A stretch of 64,000 bases of DNA from Halorubrum laminariae (GTDB lineage: Archaea > Halobacteriota > Halobacteria > Halobacteriales > Haloferacaceae), in NCBI RefSeq assembly GCF_024494655.1, contig NZ_JANHDL010000014.1:1-64000 (forward strand). The letters are read 5' to 3'. This document shows positions 56,019 through 64,000 of this stretch, piece by piece (within the stretch, counting starts at the first letter, position 1; every line of letters begins with the position of its first letter). The translations under genes were made by a program, and so were the position numbers. Under the pieces are notes generated by a model. It had not been told where the DNA came from. It did not search any database and saw only the letters and a program-made list of their open reading frames with translations.

Positions 56019-57248
56019 TCACCGGAGCCCATCTTCTGGCGAGAGCGAAGCAATTTGCCAGCCGGCCAGCCACGACCCAGCGAGACTCATTGGGATGGCA
56101 ATCGCAACACCAGCACCGAGTAACCACTGCGGCCTCCGCACAACATCCTCAAAGCCAACGATCGCATTCGCGACCACGTTGAGCAGTTCGACAAGTGGGA
56201 GGGTTGCTGCGACCCCAACCACACCACCGAGCGTTCCAAGGATGAGCGCTTGGACGACGACGATGCCGATAAGTGTCGAAGTTCGGGATCCAAGCGCTTT
56301 CACTGCAGCAAACTCCCGCCGTTGTTGATACACTACAGACACCATGAGATTGGCTGTAAGGGTTATCCCCGCAAGCACCCCGAGCACAACAAGACTGCCG
56401 CCACTGGCGAGCAATACGGCTTGCCGTTCAAGTGTGGCTGTCAACTGCTCACGATTGGTCCGGACATCATACGCCGGATGGGCAGCTTCGATGTCAGTAG
56501 CAACAGCAGCTGGGGAGGCACCATCAGCAACTGAGATCGTAATTAGTGATGCACGATCAGTTGCGGTTGTCCCAGTCACTTCCTGGAGTTCACTCAGATG
56601 AACCGTGACAGAGGCGGTTCCGAGGAACCGCGAGAACGTCGATGAGACCCCAACAATCTCGAACTGATTGGCTCTGGCTGACGAGATTGTCCCGCCAACA
56701 TATATCGAATCACCAACAGATACATCAAGCAGTTCTGCTGTTCGCGTATCAATAATGACCTCATGCGTCATCGGGCCAGAATAGGTGCCATTAGCATAGT
56801 GGACATCTTGCTGTTGGAACTGTGTCCCGTTCGTTACCTGCACAGACCCGCCACGGGCGGGTGCGCCAACGCCAACGAGTGTCTCCCAGTCGTCGCCATC
56901 AGTGCTCACATACACTGTTTGAAACGCCATTGGAACAGCGGTTTGGACATCCTCTTGCCTCTCGATCGATGCAGCAACTGAGTGGGCATCAACCAGTGTG
57001 TTCTCGAAGCCACCGACCGTCCCCGGAGCGATCTGGACCGGTCCACCAGTCACCCAGAGATCGCGACCAGAAGCGTCAAACTGCTCTTCGCCAGTTTCGA
57101 CGACTCCAAGCCCGACTCCCCCGAGAAGCGTCACCGACAAGACGGCTAGTGCGATACCGATGACGGCAAGGAGGGTCCGCATGCGGTTATATCGGAGCTG
57201 TGAGACGGCGATTCCGATGATTGCCCGGAGACGAGAGATCACACGCAT
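56019..57248 (-). CDS. MacB/FtsX-type ABC transporter permease
   Basis: 409 aa. N-terminal membrane segment (LLAVIGIALAVLSVTLLGGVGLGVV), extracytoplasmic MacB-PCD-like domain (about 50-260), three C-terminal segments (VLLASGGSLVVLGVLAGITLTANLMV, GIVVVQALILGTLGGVVGVAATLPLV, LLGAGVAIAIPMSLAGSWLAGW) and the terminal PPEDGLR-like SPEDGLR. Its start overlaps the stop of 57248-58465 (ATGA). Confidence 0.85.
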   Translation of the reverse strand: MRVISRLRAIIGIAVSQLRYNRMRTLLAVIGIALAVLSVTLLGGVGLGVVETGEEQFDASGRDLWVTGGPVQIAPGTVGGFENTLVDAHSVAASIERQEDVQTAVPMAFQTVYVSTDGDDWETLVGVGAPARGGSVQVTNGTQFQQQDVHYANGTYSGPMTHEVIIDTRTAELLDVSVGDSIYVGGTISSARANQFEIVGVSSTFSRFLGTASVTVHLSELQEVTGTTATDRASLITISVADGASPAAVATDIEAAHPAYDVRTNREQLTATLERQAVLLASGGSLVVLGVLAGITLTANLMVSVVYQQRREFAAVKALGSRTSTLIGIVVVQALILGTLGGVVGVAATLPLVELLNVVANAIVGFEDVVRRPQWLLGAGVAIAIPMSLAGSWLAGWQIASLSPEDGLR

Positions 57249-58465
57249 CAGCCAAGCACCTCCAAGTGATCAGTCCGGGCGGCAAGCCACGCCGGATAGG
57301 GCGTGGCAAGCACGCCGATCAGCAGCGCCACACCGGGTCCATACGCAAGAAGCCCCGGATGGAATGCTGCGATCTGCCCAACGCTTGTAACCACTGTTGC
57401 ACCACTGTTCAAGAGATAAATCCCACCGAGGCCAAGCACAGTCCCGACACCCCCACCGAGACCGGCAATCGTGAGCGTCTGTGCGAGCACAATCAGCATC
57501 TGCGATCGCGTTGAAAAGCCAAGGGCAGCCCGCACGGCAATCGTCTCACGGGCGGCGATACTTTCTAACCCCATGAGCGTCGCGACGAACAGCGTGCCAA
57601 TTGCGACGGTTGCAAGCAACGCTGCCACCGCCACGGCGAGTGGCAGACTCGATGTTGAAAGATCACTCCCACCAAGGCCGGCACGCAACAATACCTGCGT
57701 CTCGGGATAGATGGATGCAAGCATCGATTCGACGGCGGGATCATCTGTGCTCACGAGAATCTGATCGGCTTGGTCTTGAGCGGCCGTGTTAGTGAGTGTC
57801 TGAAGTTCGCTTGTGTGGACAAGGATCACGGGTATCGGCCCGACACCACCAGAAAGGTCACCCTCGGCAACTGTCGTCGCCTGAAAGGTCTGCCCCTCAC
57901 TCGCTCGGGTTGGCGTGAGCGTCGCCCCCTCCTCACTGCCTAACAACTCTGCAGCCGCGCTGCTGACGACGGCCTCGCCAGTCCATGGGCCATCATAGCT
58001 CCCGTTTGCATAATGGGGATCGCCGGGCGTGAGCTGCTGGGTTGGCAGCCCGAGTATCTCCCGTTCGCCGTCGGGTGGAATCACGCCGGCTGCAAGGACA
58101 TACTCACTGGACTCGGCCGTTGACACCTGCAGAATTTGTAACTCGACGGGCGTCGCATACGACACCCGGTCGTCAGCGGCGATGCGTGCAGTCGTCTCAT
58201 GGACGGCCCCTAACTGTGGCCCCTCAACGGAGACCGCGACGCTGCTGACGGAGCCACCCTCCGGGACGATCCAGTAGTCAACGTCATCACCCTGCACGGT
58301 TGCACCGCTTGCAAGGTTCACGGCGACGCCGGTGACGCTGACCATCAGTGCGACTGCCAGCGCGACACCCACAACCGTCAAGAGGAGTCGGCGACTGTCG
58401 CCAGTCCGGAGCTTCCCCACAGTCTGTGTGAGGCCAAGCCGGATAAGGCTGCTACGCGTGCCCAT
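57248..58465 (-). CDS. MacB/FtsX-type ABC transporter permease
   Basis: 405 aa with the same four-segment layout: one N-terminal (LLLTVVGVALAVALMVSVTGVAVNLA) and three C-terminal segments (LPLAVAVAALLATVAIGTLFVATLMG, LAQTLTIAGLGGGVGTVLGLGGIYLL, GPGVALLIGVLATPYPAWLAA). It pairs with 56019 as a heterodimeric permease. Its start lies inside the ATPase 3' end (14-bp overlap). Confidence 0.85.
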   Translation of the reverse strand: MGTRSSLIRLGLTQTVGKLRTGDSRRLLLTVVGVALAVALMVSVTGVAVNLASGATVQGDDVDYWIVPEGGSVSSVAVSVEGPQLGAVHETTARIAADDRVSYATPVELQILQVSTAESSEYVLAAGVIPPDGEREILGLPTQQLTPGDPHYANGSYDGPWTGEAVVSSAAAELLGSEEGATLTPTRASEGQTFQATTVAEGDLSGGVGPIPVILVHTSELQTLTNTAAQDQADQILVSTDDPAVESMLASIYPETQVLLRAGLGGSDLSTSSLPLAVAVAALLATVAIGTLFVATLMGLESIAARETIAVRAALGFSTRSQMLIVLAQTLTIAGLGGGVGTVLGLGGIYLLNSGATVVTSVGQIAAFHPGLLAYGPGVALLIGVLATPYPAWLAARTDHLEVLG

Positions 58466-59330
58466 CGGTGTCTCGTGTGCCGTCTCGAAGTCGAATCACG
58501 CGGTCCATGCGCTCGATCGCCGCTGGGTCATGTGACGCAACCACCACGGCGTGTTCCGTCGCAACGTCGGCGAGGATATCCAACACGGTTTCACTGGCAG
58601 CAGAGTCAAGTTCACCAGTTGGCTCATCAGCAATCACCACATCCGGGTCGCCAGCAAGCGCCCGGGCAACAGCGACGCGTTGTTGTTCACCGCCACTGAG
58701 TGTTGCCGGTCGGTGTGTCAGCCGATCGCCAAGCCCGACCGCTTCAAGCAGGGTTTGGGCTCTGGCTCGTCGATCACGCTTGCCAACCCCATGCTCAATG
58801 AGTGGCAGGGCAACATTTTGGGTTGCTGTCAACGACGGCAACAGGTGGAATCGCTGAAACACAATCCCGACATGCTCACGCCGGAGACGGGTCCGACCGC
58901 GTTCGCTCAGTGAGGCAGTGTCAGTGCCAGTGATCGTAATCTGGCCGCTATCGGGTGTCTCGAGTGCGGCAAGCAGGTGTAGTAGCGTCGATTTGCCGCT
59001 GCCACTCGGCCCAGCAATCCCAACGAGTTCGCCGCGGTCAATCGTCGCCGAGACGGAATCAACAGCGGTAACGGTTGTCGCCTGCGTGTTCCGCGAGAAG
59101 AGTCCACGTCCGCCACCGCGCGTATAGGCGCGGACGACGTCGGTACACTCGATGACAGGGTCTTGCGACAGAGGGGCCGACGGTGATGCGTCTGGAGGTG
59201 TTGTCGTGGCAGTCGATTCGGCGTTTGGAGGAGCTGTGTGTGCCGCACAGAGGTTTTCGAGCGATCGTCTCAGGTGGTCAAAAAACGACTGCCCATGGAG
59301 GTGGTGATGCGGGGAAAGCTCAGTCGTCAT
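58452..59330 (-). CDS. ABC transporter ATPase, LolD/MacB type
   Basis: 292 aa. Unusual N-terminal ~55 residues rich in His/Ser/Pro/Thr. Then Walker A GPSGSGKST (107-115), Q-loop FQRFHLLPSL, signature LSGGEQQRVAVARAL, Walker B VVIADEPTGELD, and switch VVASHD. First gene of the exporter operon; drives lipoprotein or small-molecule export by the MacB-type mechanotransmission route. Substrate unknown. Confidence 0.9.
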   Translation of the reverse strand: MTTELSPHHHLHGQSFFDHLRRSLENLCAAHTAPPNAESTATTTPPDASPSAPLSQDPVIECTDVVRAYTRGGGRGLFSRNTQATTVTAVDSVSATIDRGELVGIAGPSGSGKSTLLHLLAALETPDSGQITITGTDTASLSERGRTRLRREHVGIVFQRFHLLPSLTATQNVALPLIEHGVGKRDRRARAQTLLEAVGLGDRLTHRPATLSGGEQQRVAVARALAGDPDVVIADEPTGELDSAASETVLDILADVATEHAVVVASHDPAAIERMDRVIRLRDGTRDTDGHA

Positions 59331-59381
59331 TCACGATGGTAGTCGGCACCCGATGGGTTAAGCGTTATTCGCCAGTGTCGG

Positions 59382-61550
59382 TCAACGGAATCGATCTTCA
59401 ACAGTCGATACGATATCATCGGCGGTCTCCATTGAGATATCGTGCGGTGAGAACGCTGCAGTCTCATACAGTTCCGTAAGCTGTCGAAGATGGTCAGAAT
59501 CAATCTCGGGACGTCCAGTACGTTGCCACCGTTGGTAGAACTCCCAGTGGGTCTCTGCGGGTTGTGCATTATCCGAGCGCAGGTGGTTCCGGGCAACGCC
59601 ATACGCGATCTGGACGGCAGCATTGGGATGGCCTGCTGCGAGTGCCGCTTGAGCGTGGTCAAATGAGTGCCTGTGAGCAGTTGCATTGGCATCTCCACCA
59701 TCTGCATCAGGTGACGAAGACACAGCCATGTCGGAAGGGTCACTCGGGGACGGTGTCATCACAGGTTCATTCGTGACCCGTGCTCGAAGACGGCGAACCC
59801 ATCTCCAATCGGGTGGCCGAACAAACACGACCACAATGAGGCTAACCACAACAAAACCAGCGGCAAGCGCAATTCCAAGACGGGGCCACCCCACAGTGGT
59901 GAATGACAGCTGTTGGGTGACCGTACTCCCTGTCAGACTTGTTCCAGTACCATCATAGGCCACAGTCAGATCAGCTGTCCGGCCAACCGAGTCTGGGACA
60001 GTATAATTAGCCTGATAGGCCCCAGTCTGGTCCGTCTCAACGACACCAAGACGAGTCTCACCAAGCGTGATACCGAGTTCGCGATCAGCGAGCGGCTCGC
60101 CGCTTGCAGTCGTGAGCTGACCAGCCACTGACACGGTGGTTGTGTTGGTCGTGTTCGTCACTGCGTCAACAGAAAGCGAGGTCGACGTTGGCTGAACCGT
60201 CAGTTGCGTTGTTGCTGTCGACGGGGCAATAGCCAAATCTTGGCGATCGATGGCGACTCCCAGTTCCGTCGTTCCATCTGGAATGTCTGCTGGAAGCTCA
60301 TCTGCCAGCGACACTGCCCCAGTACGGTCTGTCGTCGCCGTCGCGAGCCGCTGTCCGTCAACGGTGAGAACAACCGGAATGCCATCGAGAGGGCGATCAG
60401 TCTCTGTGAGTAGGTGGACTGTTCCATTCACGCGAACAGTCTCTGAAAACGCAGCGGTCTCAGTACTGTTGGCGAGTCTCAATTCAGTGTCGGCCTGCTC
60501 TGTAAGCGACACGCGCTGCGTCGCCGTTGCACCGAGATACGGTGCAGACGATGTCGGTTCATAGGTAACAGTCAGCGTCGATGCATTGATCGGAGCAAGC
60601 AGCGGCTGGTAGGTCGTGGTGAATCTCCCAGTGTCGTTGGTCTGTGTCGTAACCGTGTCTGTACCAATTCCAACCGTGAGTGGTGCATCACTGATTGGCT
60701 CACCATCGGTTGTCGTTAACTGCCCAGTCACCCGAACAGGCGCACCACCCGAGAGTGTTGTTCGATTTGTCTCGACCGTTAGTGTGGTTTCGGTAAACTC
60801 ACGCTGGGCAACGGCCGCCGCGGCTTGGCTGAGGGTTTGTTGTGATTGGTTAAGAGCCGCTTGTGCACCGTCGAGGTTGATGTCTGTTTCTTCCTCAAGG
60901 GCGGCATACTGCTCCGTGAGTGACTCCGTGCTTGCATTCAATTCAGCTGTTGTCTCAATAATCTCGCGTCCAAGCTCACGAGCTCGTTCATCATTCCCAG
61001 CTTCGACAGCCCGTTGATACGCGAGTGCAGTTTGATTGAGATCTTCAGCAGAGTCAATGATGGCTCGTTGCTGTTCACGTGTGAGATTGAATCGGTCTGC
61101 TGTCTCTTCAGCGTCAATATCTGCAGCAACAGCAGAATACCGTTCAAGTAACACGTCATAGTCCTCGCCGAGCGGGGCTCGACCATCGTCGAATGCTTGG
61201 TCGCTTACTGCAACGGCACTCACATTCAGTCGAGATCCGAGTCGCGTCGCGAGATAGGTAGCCACCCGTTGGTTATCGCCAGCCTCGTCGATCTCGTCAG
61301 GGTTTGTGTGGGGAGGGGTGCGATTAGTGGTATTTGTACTGTCGTCTGTAGTGGGTCCAGTCTGCAACACCACATCCGACGTCGGGCCGGAGACACCAGC
61401 CACACTAGCACTACCAGCAACAACGCTACAGAGAAGAATAACTGCAACGAGGACGCTCAAACGGCAGTAGCGAGCCGACACGATCAGTAGTCGTCTGTCA
61501 GGGCTAATAACAGTTGTAGTTCGAACGAAAACCTCGAAGCCAAGTTTCAA
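59382..61550 (-). CDS. Large membrane-anchored surface protein with DUF4129-like C-terminus
   Basis: 722 aa. N-terminal signal/membrane segment (LSVLVAVILLCSVVAGSASVAGV), coiled coil (about 130-250), three Ig/CARDB-like beta domains (about 250-580; TVSGGAPVRVTGQLTTTDGEPISDAPLTV repeats), membrane segment LGIALAAGFVVVSLIVVVFV, and a cytoplasmic tail (HWEFYQRWQRTGRPEIDSDHLRQLTELYETAAFSPHDIS) typical of DUF4129. Divergent from the DUF58 gene with 26 bp between; such genes usually belong to one MoxR/DUF58/DUF4129 system. Confidence 0.75.
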   Translation of the reverse strand: MKLGFEVFVRTTTVISPDRRLLIVSARYCRLSVLVAVILLCSVVAGSASVAGVSGPTSDVVLQTGPTTDDSTNTTNRTPPHTNPDEIDEAGDNQRVATYLATRLGSRLNVSAVAVSDQAFDDGRAPLGEDYDVLLERYSAVAADIDAEETADRFNLTREQQRAIIDSAEDLNQTALAYQRAVEAGNDERARELGREIIETTAELNASTESLTEQYAALEEETDINLDGAQAALNQSQQTLSQAAAAVAQREFTETTLTVETNRTTLSGGAPVRVTGQLTTTDGEPISDAPLTVGIGTDTVTTQTNDTGRFTTTYQPLLAPINASTLTVTYEPTSSAPYLGATATQRVSLTEQADTELRLANSTETAAFSETVRVNGTVHLLTETDRPLDGIPVVLTVDGQRLATATTDRTGAVSLADELPADIPDGTTELGVAIDRQDLAIAPSTATTQLTVQPTSTSLSVDAVTNTTNTTTVSVAGQLTTASGEPLADRELGITLGETRLGVVETDQTGAYQANYTVPDSVGRTADLTVAYDGTGTSLTGSTVTQQLSFTTVGWPRLGIALAAGFVVVSLIVVVFVRPPDWRWVRRLRARVTNEPVMTPSPSDPSDMAVSSSPDADGGDANATAHRHSFDHAQAALAAGHPNAAVQIAYGVARNHLRSDNAQPAETHWEFYQRWQRTGRPEIDSDHLRQLTELYETAAFSPHDISMETADDIVSTVEDRFR

Positions 61551-61576
61551 TTTGTTTCAGAGCGAGATCCAATTCA

Positions 61577-63004
61577 ATGGACGTCACGGAGCGGTGGTGG
61601 GCACTTGCTGGCTCCGGCGGGTTGCTTATTGTCGTGGGTGTGCTTGCTGAACAGCTACGTTTTGTCTTTCCAGCAGCAGGCCTCGGTGCATGGCTTCTCG
61701 GTGTTGCAGTCGTTAGCAGTGAATCATTTACACACAGCCAACAGCACACAGCGATTGACTATTCGATAGCCACCGAGAATGCGTTCGTTGAGACAGACAC
61801 GACTGTGACACTCCGTGTGCACCGCCCGCCTGCAACAGCAGCCGTGCCACTATCAGTGACGATTGAGACGCCACCGGGCATATCGATTGCCGCTGGCGAG
61901 CCAACGGTGAGTCTTCCCGCCGGCGTCACTGAATCAGAGACCGAAGTGACAGTAGCATTCGCCGTGGCAGGCCAGTTCGAGTTTCCGCCAGCAATGGTCA
62001 CAGTGAGCGACCCAGTGGGTCTGTATCAGACGCAGTATCACTATACTGCCACACCACAAATTACCGTTCGTCCACAGAGTCCAACCCTCCACATCGGGCG
62101 AGGCGGTGAGGGACTGCACAGTGCCTATGGTCAGCACCGATCTGATAGTCCGGGTCCCGGGGTAACCACACGGGAACTCCGTGAATACCTCCCCGGAGAT
62201 GATTTTCAACAGATCGACTGGAATGCAACTGCGCGACTGTCTGAGACGTATATCCGGGAAACAGAGGGCGAAACAGATCGCCGAACGGTTCTCATTGTGG
62301 ATCATCGCGGCCGAATGGACGGGGGGGAGGCTGGTAACACGATGCTGGCGTACGCGCGTGAAGTTGCGAGTGGTATCGCACGAGCGGCTGCAGACAACGG
62401 TGATCCACTTGGGCTTCGCACTGTGGGCAACCACGGGATCACACACACAGTCCAGCCGAGTATGACACCACAGACGTATGCCCGGGTTGAAGCACTTCTC
62501 TATGATCTCACGCCAACTGGAGACACAACAGTGCCGGGTACCCGGTCTGCAAGACAGGCCGGACGGCTTGCTGACCGACTCGCAGCTGATGATGGCCAGT
62601 TTGCTACCGTGGTGGCTCCGTATGTGACTGATCAGACAGCATACACACACCGACTCCGGGAGGATCCCCTCGTTAACACGGTTCAACAGGTTGGAAACGA
62701 AGTGAGTGGCGATGGGCTCCTCGTGATCGTCACCAGTGATGCAGAGCCAGCCAAATTACGTGAAGTCGTGAAGATGGCAATTCAGAGCGGCGGACAGATT
62801 CTTATCTTCCTGACTCCCGAATGTCTGTTTGAATCGTCAGATCTCGCTACACTCGATGACACATATGAACGGTATCGAACATTTGAAGAACTCCGGCGCA
62901 CCTTAGACAGCCATCCACGTGTGACCGTCCTCGAGATCGCCCCAGAGACCCGGATACAAACAGTACTTGCCCATCGGCAAGAAAAGCCAACACAAGTCCG
63001 GTGA
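61577..63004 (+). CDS. DUF58-domain protein
   Basis: 475 aa. Two N-terminal membrane segments, a beta domain (about 55-170), then the DUF58 signature GPGVTTRELREYLPGDDFQQIDWNATAR (about 195-225), followed by a von Willebrand-A-like part (TVLIVDHRGRMDG; LLVIVTSDAEPAKLREVVKMA). DUF58 proteins work with MoxR ATPases in protein-complex or surface assembly. Overlaps 63001 (GTGA). Confidence 0.85.
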   Translation: MDVTERWWALAGSGGLLIVVGVLAEQLRFVFPAAGLGAWLLGVAVVSSESFTHSQQHTAIDYSIATENAFVETDTTVTLRVHRPPATAAVPLSVTIETPPGISIAAGEPTVSLPAGVTESETEVTVAFAVAGQFEFPPAMVTVSDPVGLYQTQYHYTATPQITVRPQSPTLHIGRGGEGLHSAYGQHRSDSPGPGVTTRELREYLPGDDFQQIDWNATARLSETYIRETEGETDRRTVLIVDHRGRMDGGEAGNTMLAYAREVASGIARAAADNGDPLGLRTVGNHGITHTVQPSMTPQTYARVEALLYDLTPTGDTTVPGTRSARQAGRLADRLAADDGQFATVVAPYVTDQTAYTHRLREDPLVNTVQQVGNEVSGDGLLVIVTSDAEPAKLREVVKMAIQSGGQILIFLTPECLFESSDLATLDDTYERYRTFEELRRTLDSHPRVTVLEIAPETRIQTVLAHRQEKPTQVR

Positions 63005-63540
63005 GCCGACATACCGCAGCATCGTTCTCGACGATGCCACACGCACTCATCTCGCTGCGCGCACGCGACCGATTTAGCGTTGTGAGCCTCCTCGCCGTGT
63101 GTGTGGTGGGTGCGGTCGCTGGGACGGTCGACACGCTCGTCGTAACGCTGCCGCTATTGGTCGTCGCTTTCGTCGTGCCTGCCCCACTGGCGTTTGTTGC
63201 TGGCCACCTCGCTCTGATTCCGACGATCGGAACAGCGGATACACTGCTGTTTGGGGTGGTGCAGATTGCATTACTGATTCTGCTTACTGAACCAGCGCGG
63301 CAGCATCACGTCACATCTGCGATGGCGACAACTGGAGTGGCATATCTCGCTCTTGGTGGAGGAATTGTACTGTGGTTCCAGCGAGATCTGTGGGTTACTG
63401 GGGTACTGCTTTGTCTCATCGTTGCAGGCGGGACATACCTCATGCGACGCATCACGCTTGTTCGGTTGGGACTTGTCGACCCAGTCACAACACGCAACGC
63501 TGACAGCACGGCCACACAAGACACAGAGGCGAAAGAGTAA
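63001..63540 (+). CDS. Multi-pass membrane protein (DUF7519-like) of the DUF58 operon
   Basis: 179 aa from GTG 63001. Segments VVSLLAVCVVGAVAGTV, LVVTLPLLVVAFVVPAPLAFVAGHLALI, LLFGVVQIALLILLTE, ATTGVAYLALGGGIVLWF, LWVTGVLLCLIVAGGTYLM. Haloarchaeal DUF58 clusters commonly have such a protein (label DUF7519 from memory). Coupled to the DUF58 gene. Confidence 0.65.
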   Translation: MSRHTAASFSTMPHALISLRARDRFSVVSLLAVCVVGAVAGTVDTLVVTLPLLVVAFVVPAPLAFVAGHLALIPTIGTADTLLFGVVQIALLILLTEPARQHHVTSAMATTGVAYLALGGGIVLWFQRDLWVTGVLLCLIVAGGTYLMRRITLVRLGLVDPVTTRNADSTATQDTEAKE

Positions 63541-63571
63541 CACCCATGTCTCACAATCAGAGGATACCGTA

Positions 63572-64000
63572 ATGTCTCAGACTGGTGGCACCGATCCAAC
63601 ACCCGTGACGGAGACTACTGGGAACACCAGCTCAGAAGAATCTGACACAGCAGACCCTCATCCTCGGATTGCTGTCCTAGAGGCCGAAAATCGACAGCTC
63701 CGCCAGGAGTACGCGCGGGCACGTCAAACAACGTATCGCCGTACAGCGCTTGGGCTTCTCGTTGTCGGGCTCCTCGGGCTCGTCGGTGGCGTTGTGTTTC
63801 CTGATGCTCGTACTGTGTTATTCGCGTTAGGAGGGACGGGGATTTTTTCGGGTGTGTTAACATACGTTATTACACCGGAGCGATTTATCGCAGCGAGTGT
63901 GGGGACGCGTCTGTTTGAAGCCGTCCGTGCTGAACGGGAAGCACTGATTGATGAGCTTGGCCTCCGAGGTGAGCCGGTGTACGTGCGTGTAGATGATGCT
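63572..64000 (+). CDS. Membrane protein of DUF58 operon (runs off window)
   Basis: At least 143 codons from ATG 63572. N-terminal acidic tail, coiled coil (PRIAVLEAENRQLRQEYARARQTTYRR), two membrane segments (ALGLLVVGLLGLVGGVVF, VLFALGGTGIFSGVLTYVI), then ERFIAASVGTRLFEAVRAEREALIDELGLRGEPVYVRVDDA. I recall such proteins near DUF58 genes as DUF7502; uncertain. No stop before 64000. Confidence 0.65.
   Translation, partial: MSQTGGTDPTPVTETTGNTSSEESDTADPHPRIAVLEAENRQLRQEYARARQTTYRRTALGLLVVGLLGLVGGVVFPDARTVLFALGGTGIFSGVLTYVITPERFIAASVGTRLFEAVRAEREALIDELGLRGEPVYVRVDDA

Noticed and set aside
1-64000. rRNA, tRNA or complete CRISPR-Cas loci
   Set aside because: No sequence resembling these was found by eye; a tRNA with an intron could be missed without a dedicated scan.

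Overview
The window is haloarchaeal DNA. Evidence: high GC, acidic proteins, leaderless promoters with a TATA-like box about 25-30 nt before many start codons, a TFB paralogue, an Orc1/Cdc6 gene beside origin-type repeats, an ISH3-type transposase and an IS200/IS605 element. I cannot name the species. About 1-45.6 kb reads as a plasmid, chromid or integrated plasmid. About 45.6-64 kb is a polysaccharide/transport segment with different gene content.

Layout. (1) 1-2.1 kb: the end of an ISH3-type element truncating a HEPN (ApeA-like) gene, then a hairpin-rich leader. (2) 2.1-10.9 kb: an OB-fold DNA-binding protein gene, then a block of small membrane proteins, winged-helix regulators and an ABC exporter. 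This block is bracketed by a 29-bp direct repeat lying in the 3' end of the OB-fold gene and of a second OB-fold gene remnant. (3) 11-18.5 kb: TFB, two HTH + PIN-like pairs resembling toxin-antitoxin modules, small plasmid genes and a zinc-ribbon pseudogene. (4) 18.5-19.9 kb: an intact ISH3-type element with a target-site duplication. (5) 20-31.3 kb: a run of plasmid genes (HNH nuclease, DUF6166, HTH regulator, AbrB and DUF433 antitoxin-like genes, an HNH-RNA ligase fusion, a DUF932-like protein, an ArdC-like metallopeptidase). (6) 31.6-41.6 kb: two copies of a ~0.7 kb three-gene segment flanking a Fic gene, a SWIM protein and several unknown genes. (7) 41.6-44.2 kb: a TRAM protein, ORB-like repeats and orc1/cdc6, the likely replication origin. 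(8) 44.3-47.8 kb: debris (truncated tnpB, a broken dTDP-glucose dehydratase, a palindrome-ended IS605-like MITE) around an intact sugar-nucleotide epimerase. (9) 47.8-53.4 kb: a second epimerase, a PAPS-reductase-like enzyme, two DUF457 membrane proteins, a dead response regulator and a family-2 glycosyltransferase. (10) 54-55.8 kb: a complete IS200/IS605 element. (11) 56-64 kb: a MacB-type ABC exporter operon, a large membrane protein, and a divergent DUF58 cluster running off the end.

The most striking feature is a recurrent structured element. About a dozen genes between 11 and 31 kb are preceded by a TGTTTTTCG-like tract and a G/C hairpin. The stem sequence changes by paired substitutions from copy to copy, while the loop (roughly GAGAGGGTG) stays similar. 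In several copies the 5' arm can pair with either of two G-rich segments. It overlaps in places with a second dispersed element, five copies of an inverted repeat TTAACCAACA-N(21-22)-TGTTGGTTAA. Together they suggest an RNA- or DNA-structure-based control shared by the plasmid gene set. The HNH-RNA ligase fusion in the same set is the most unusual enzyme in the window.
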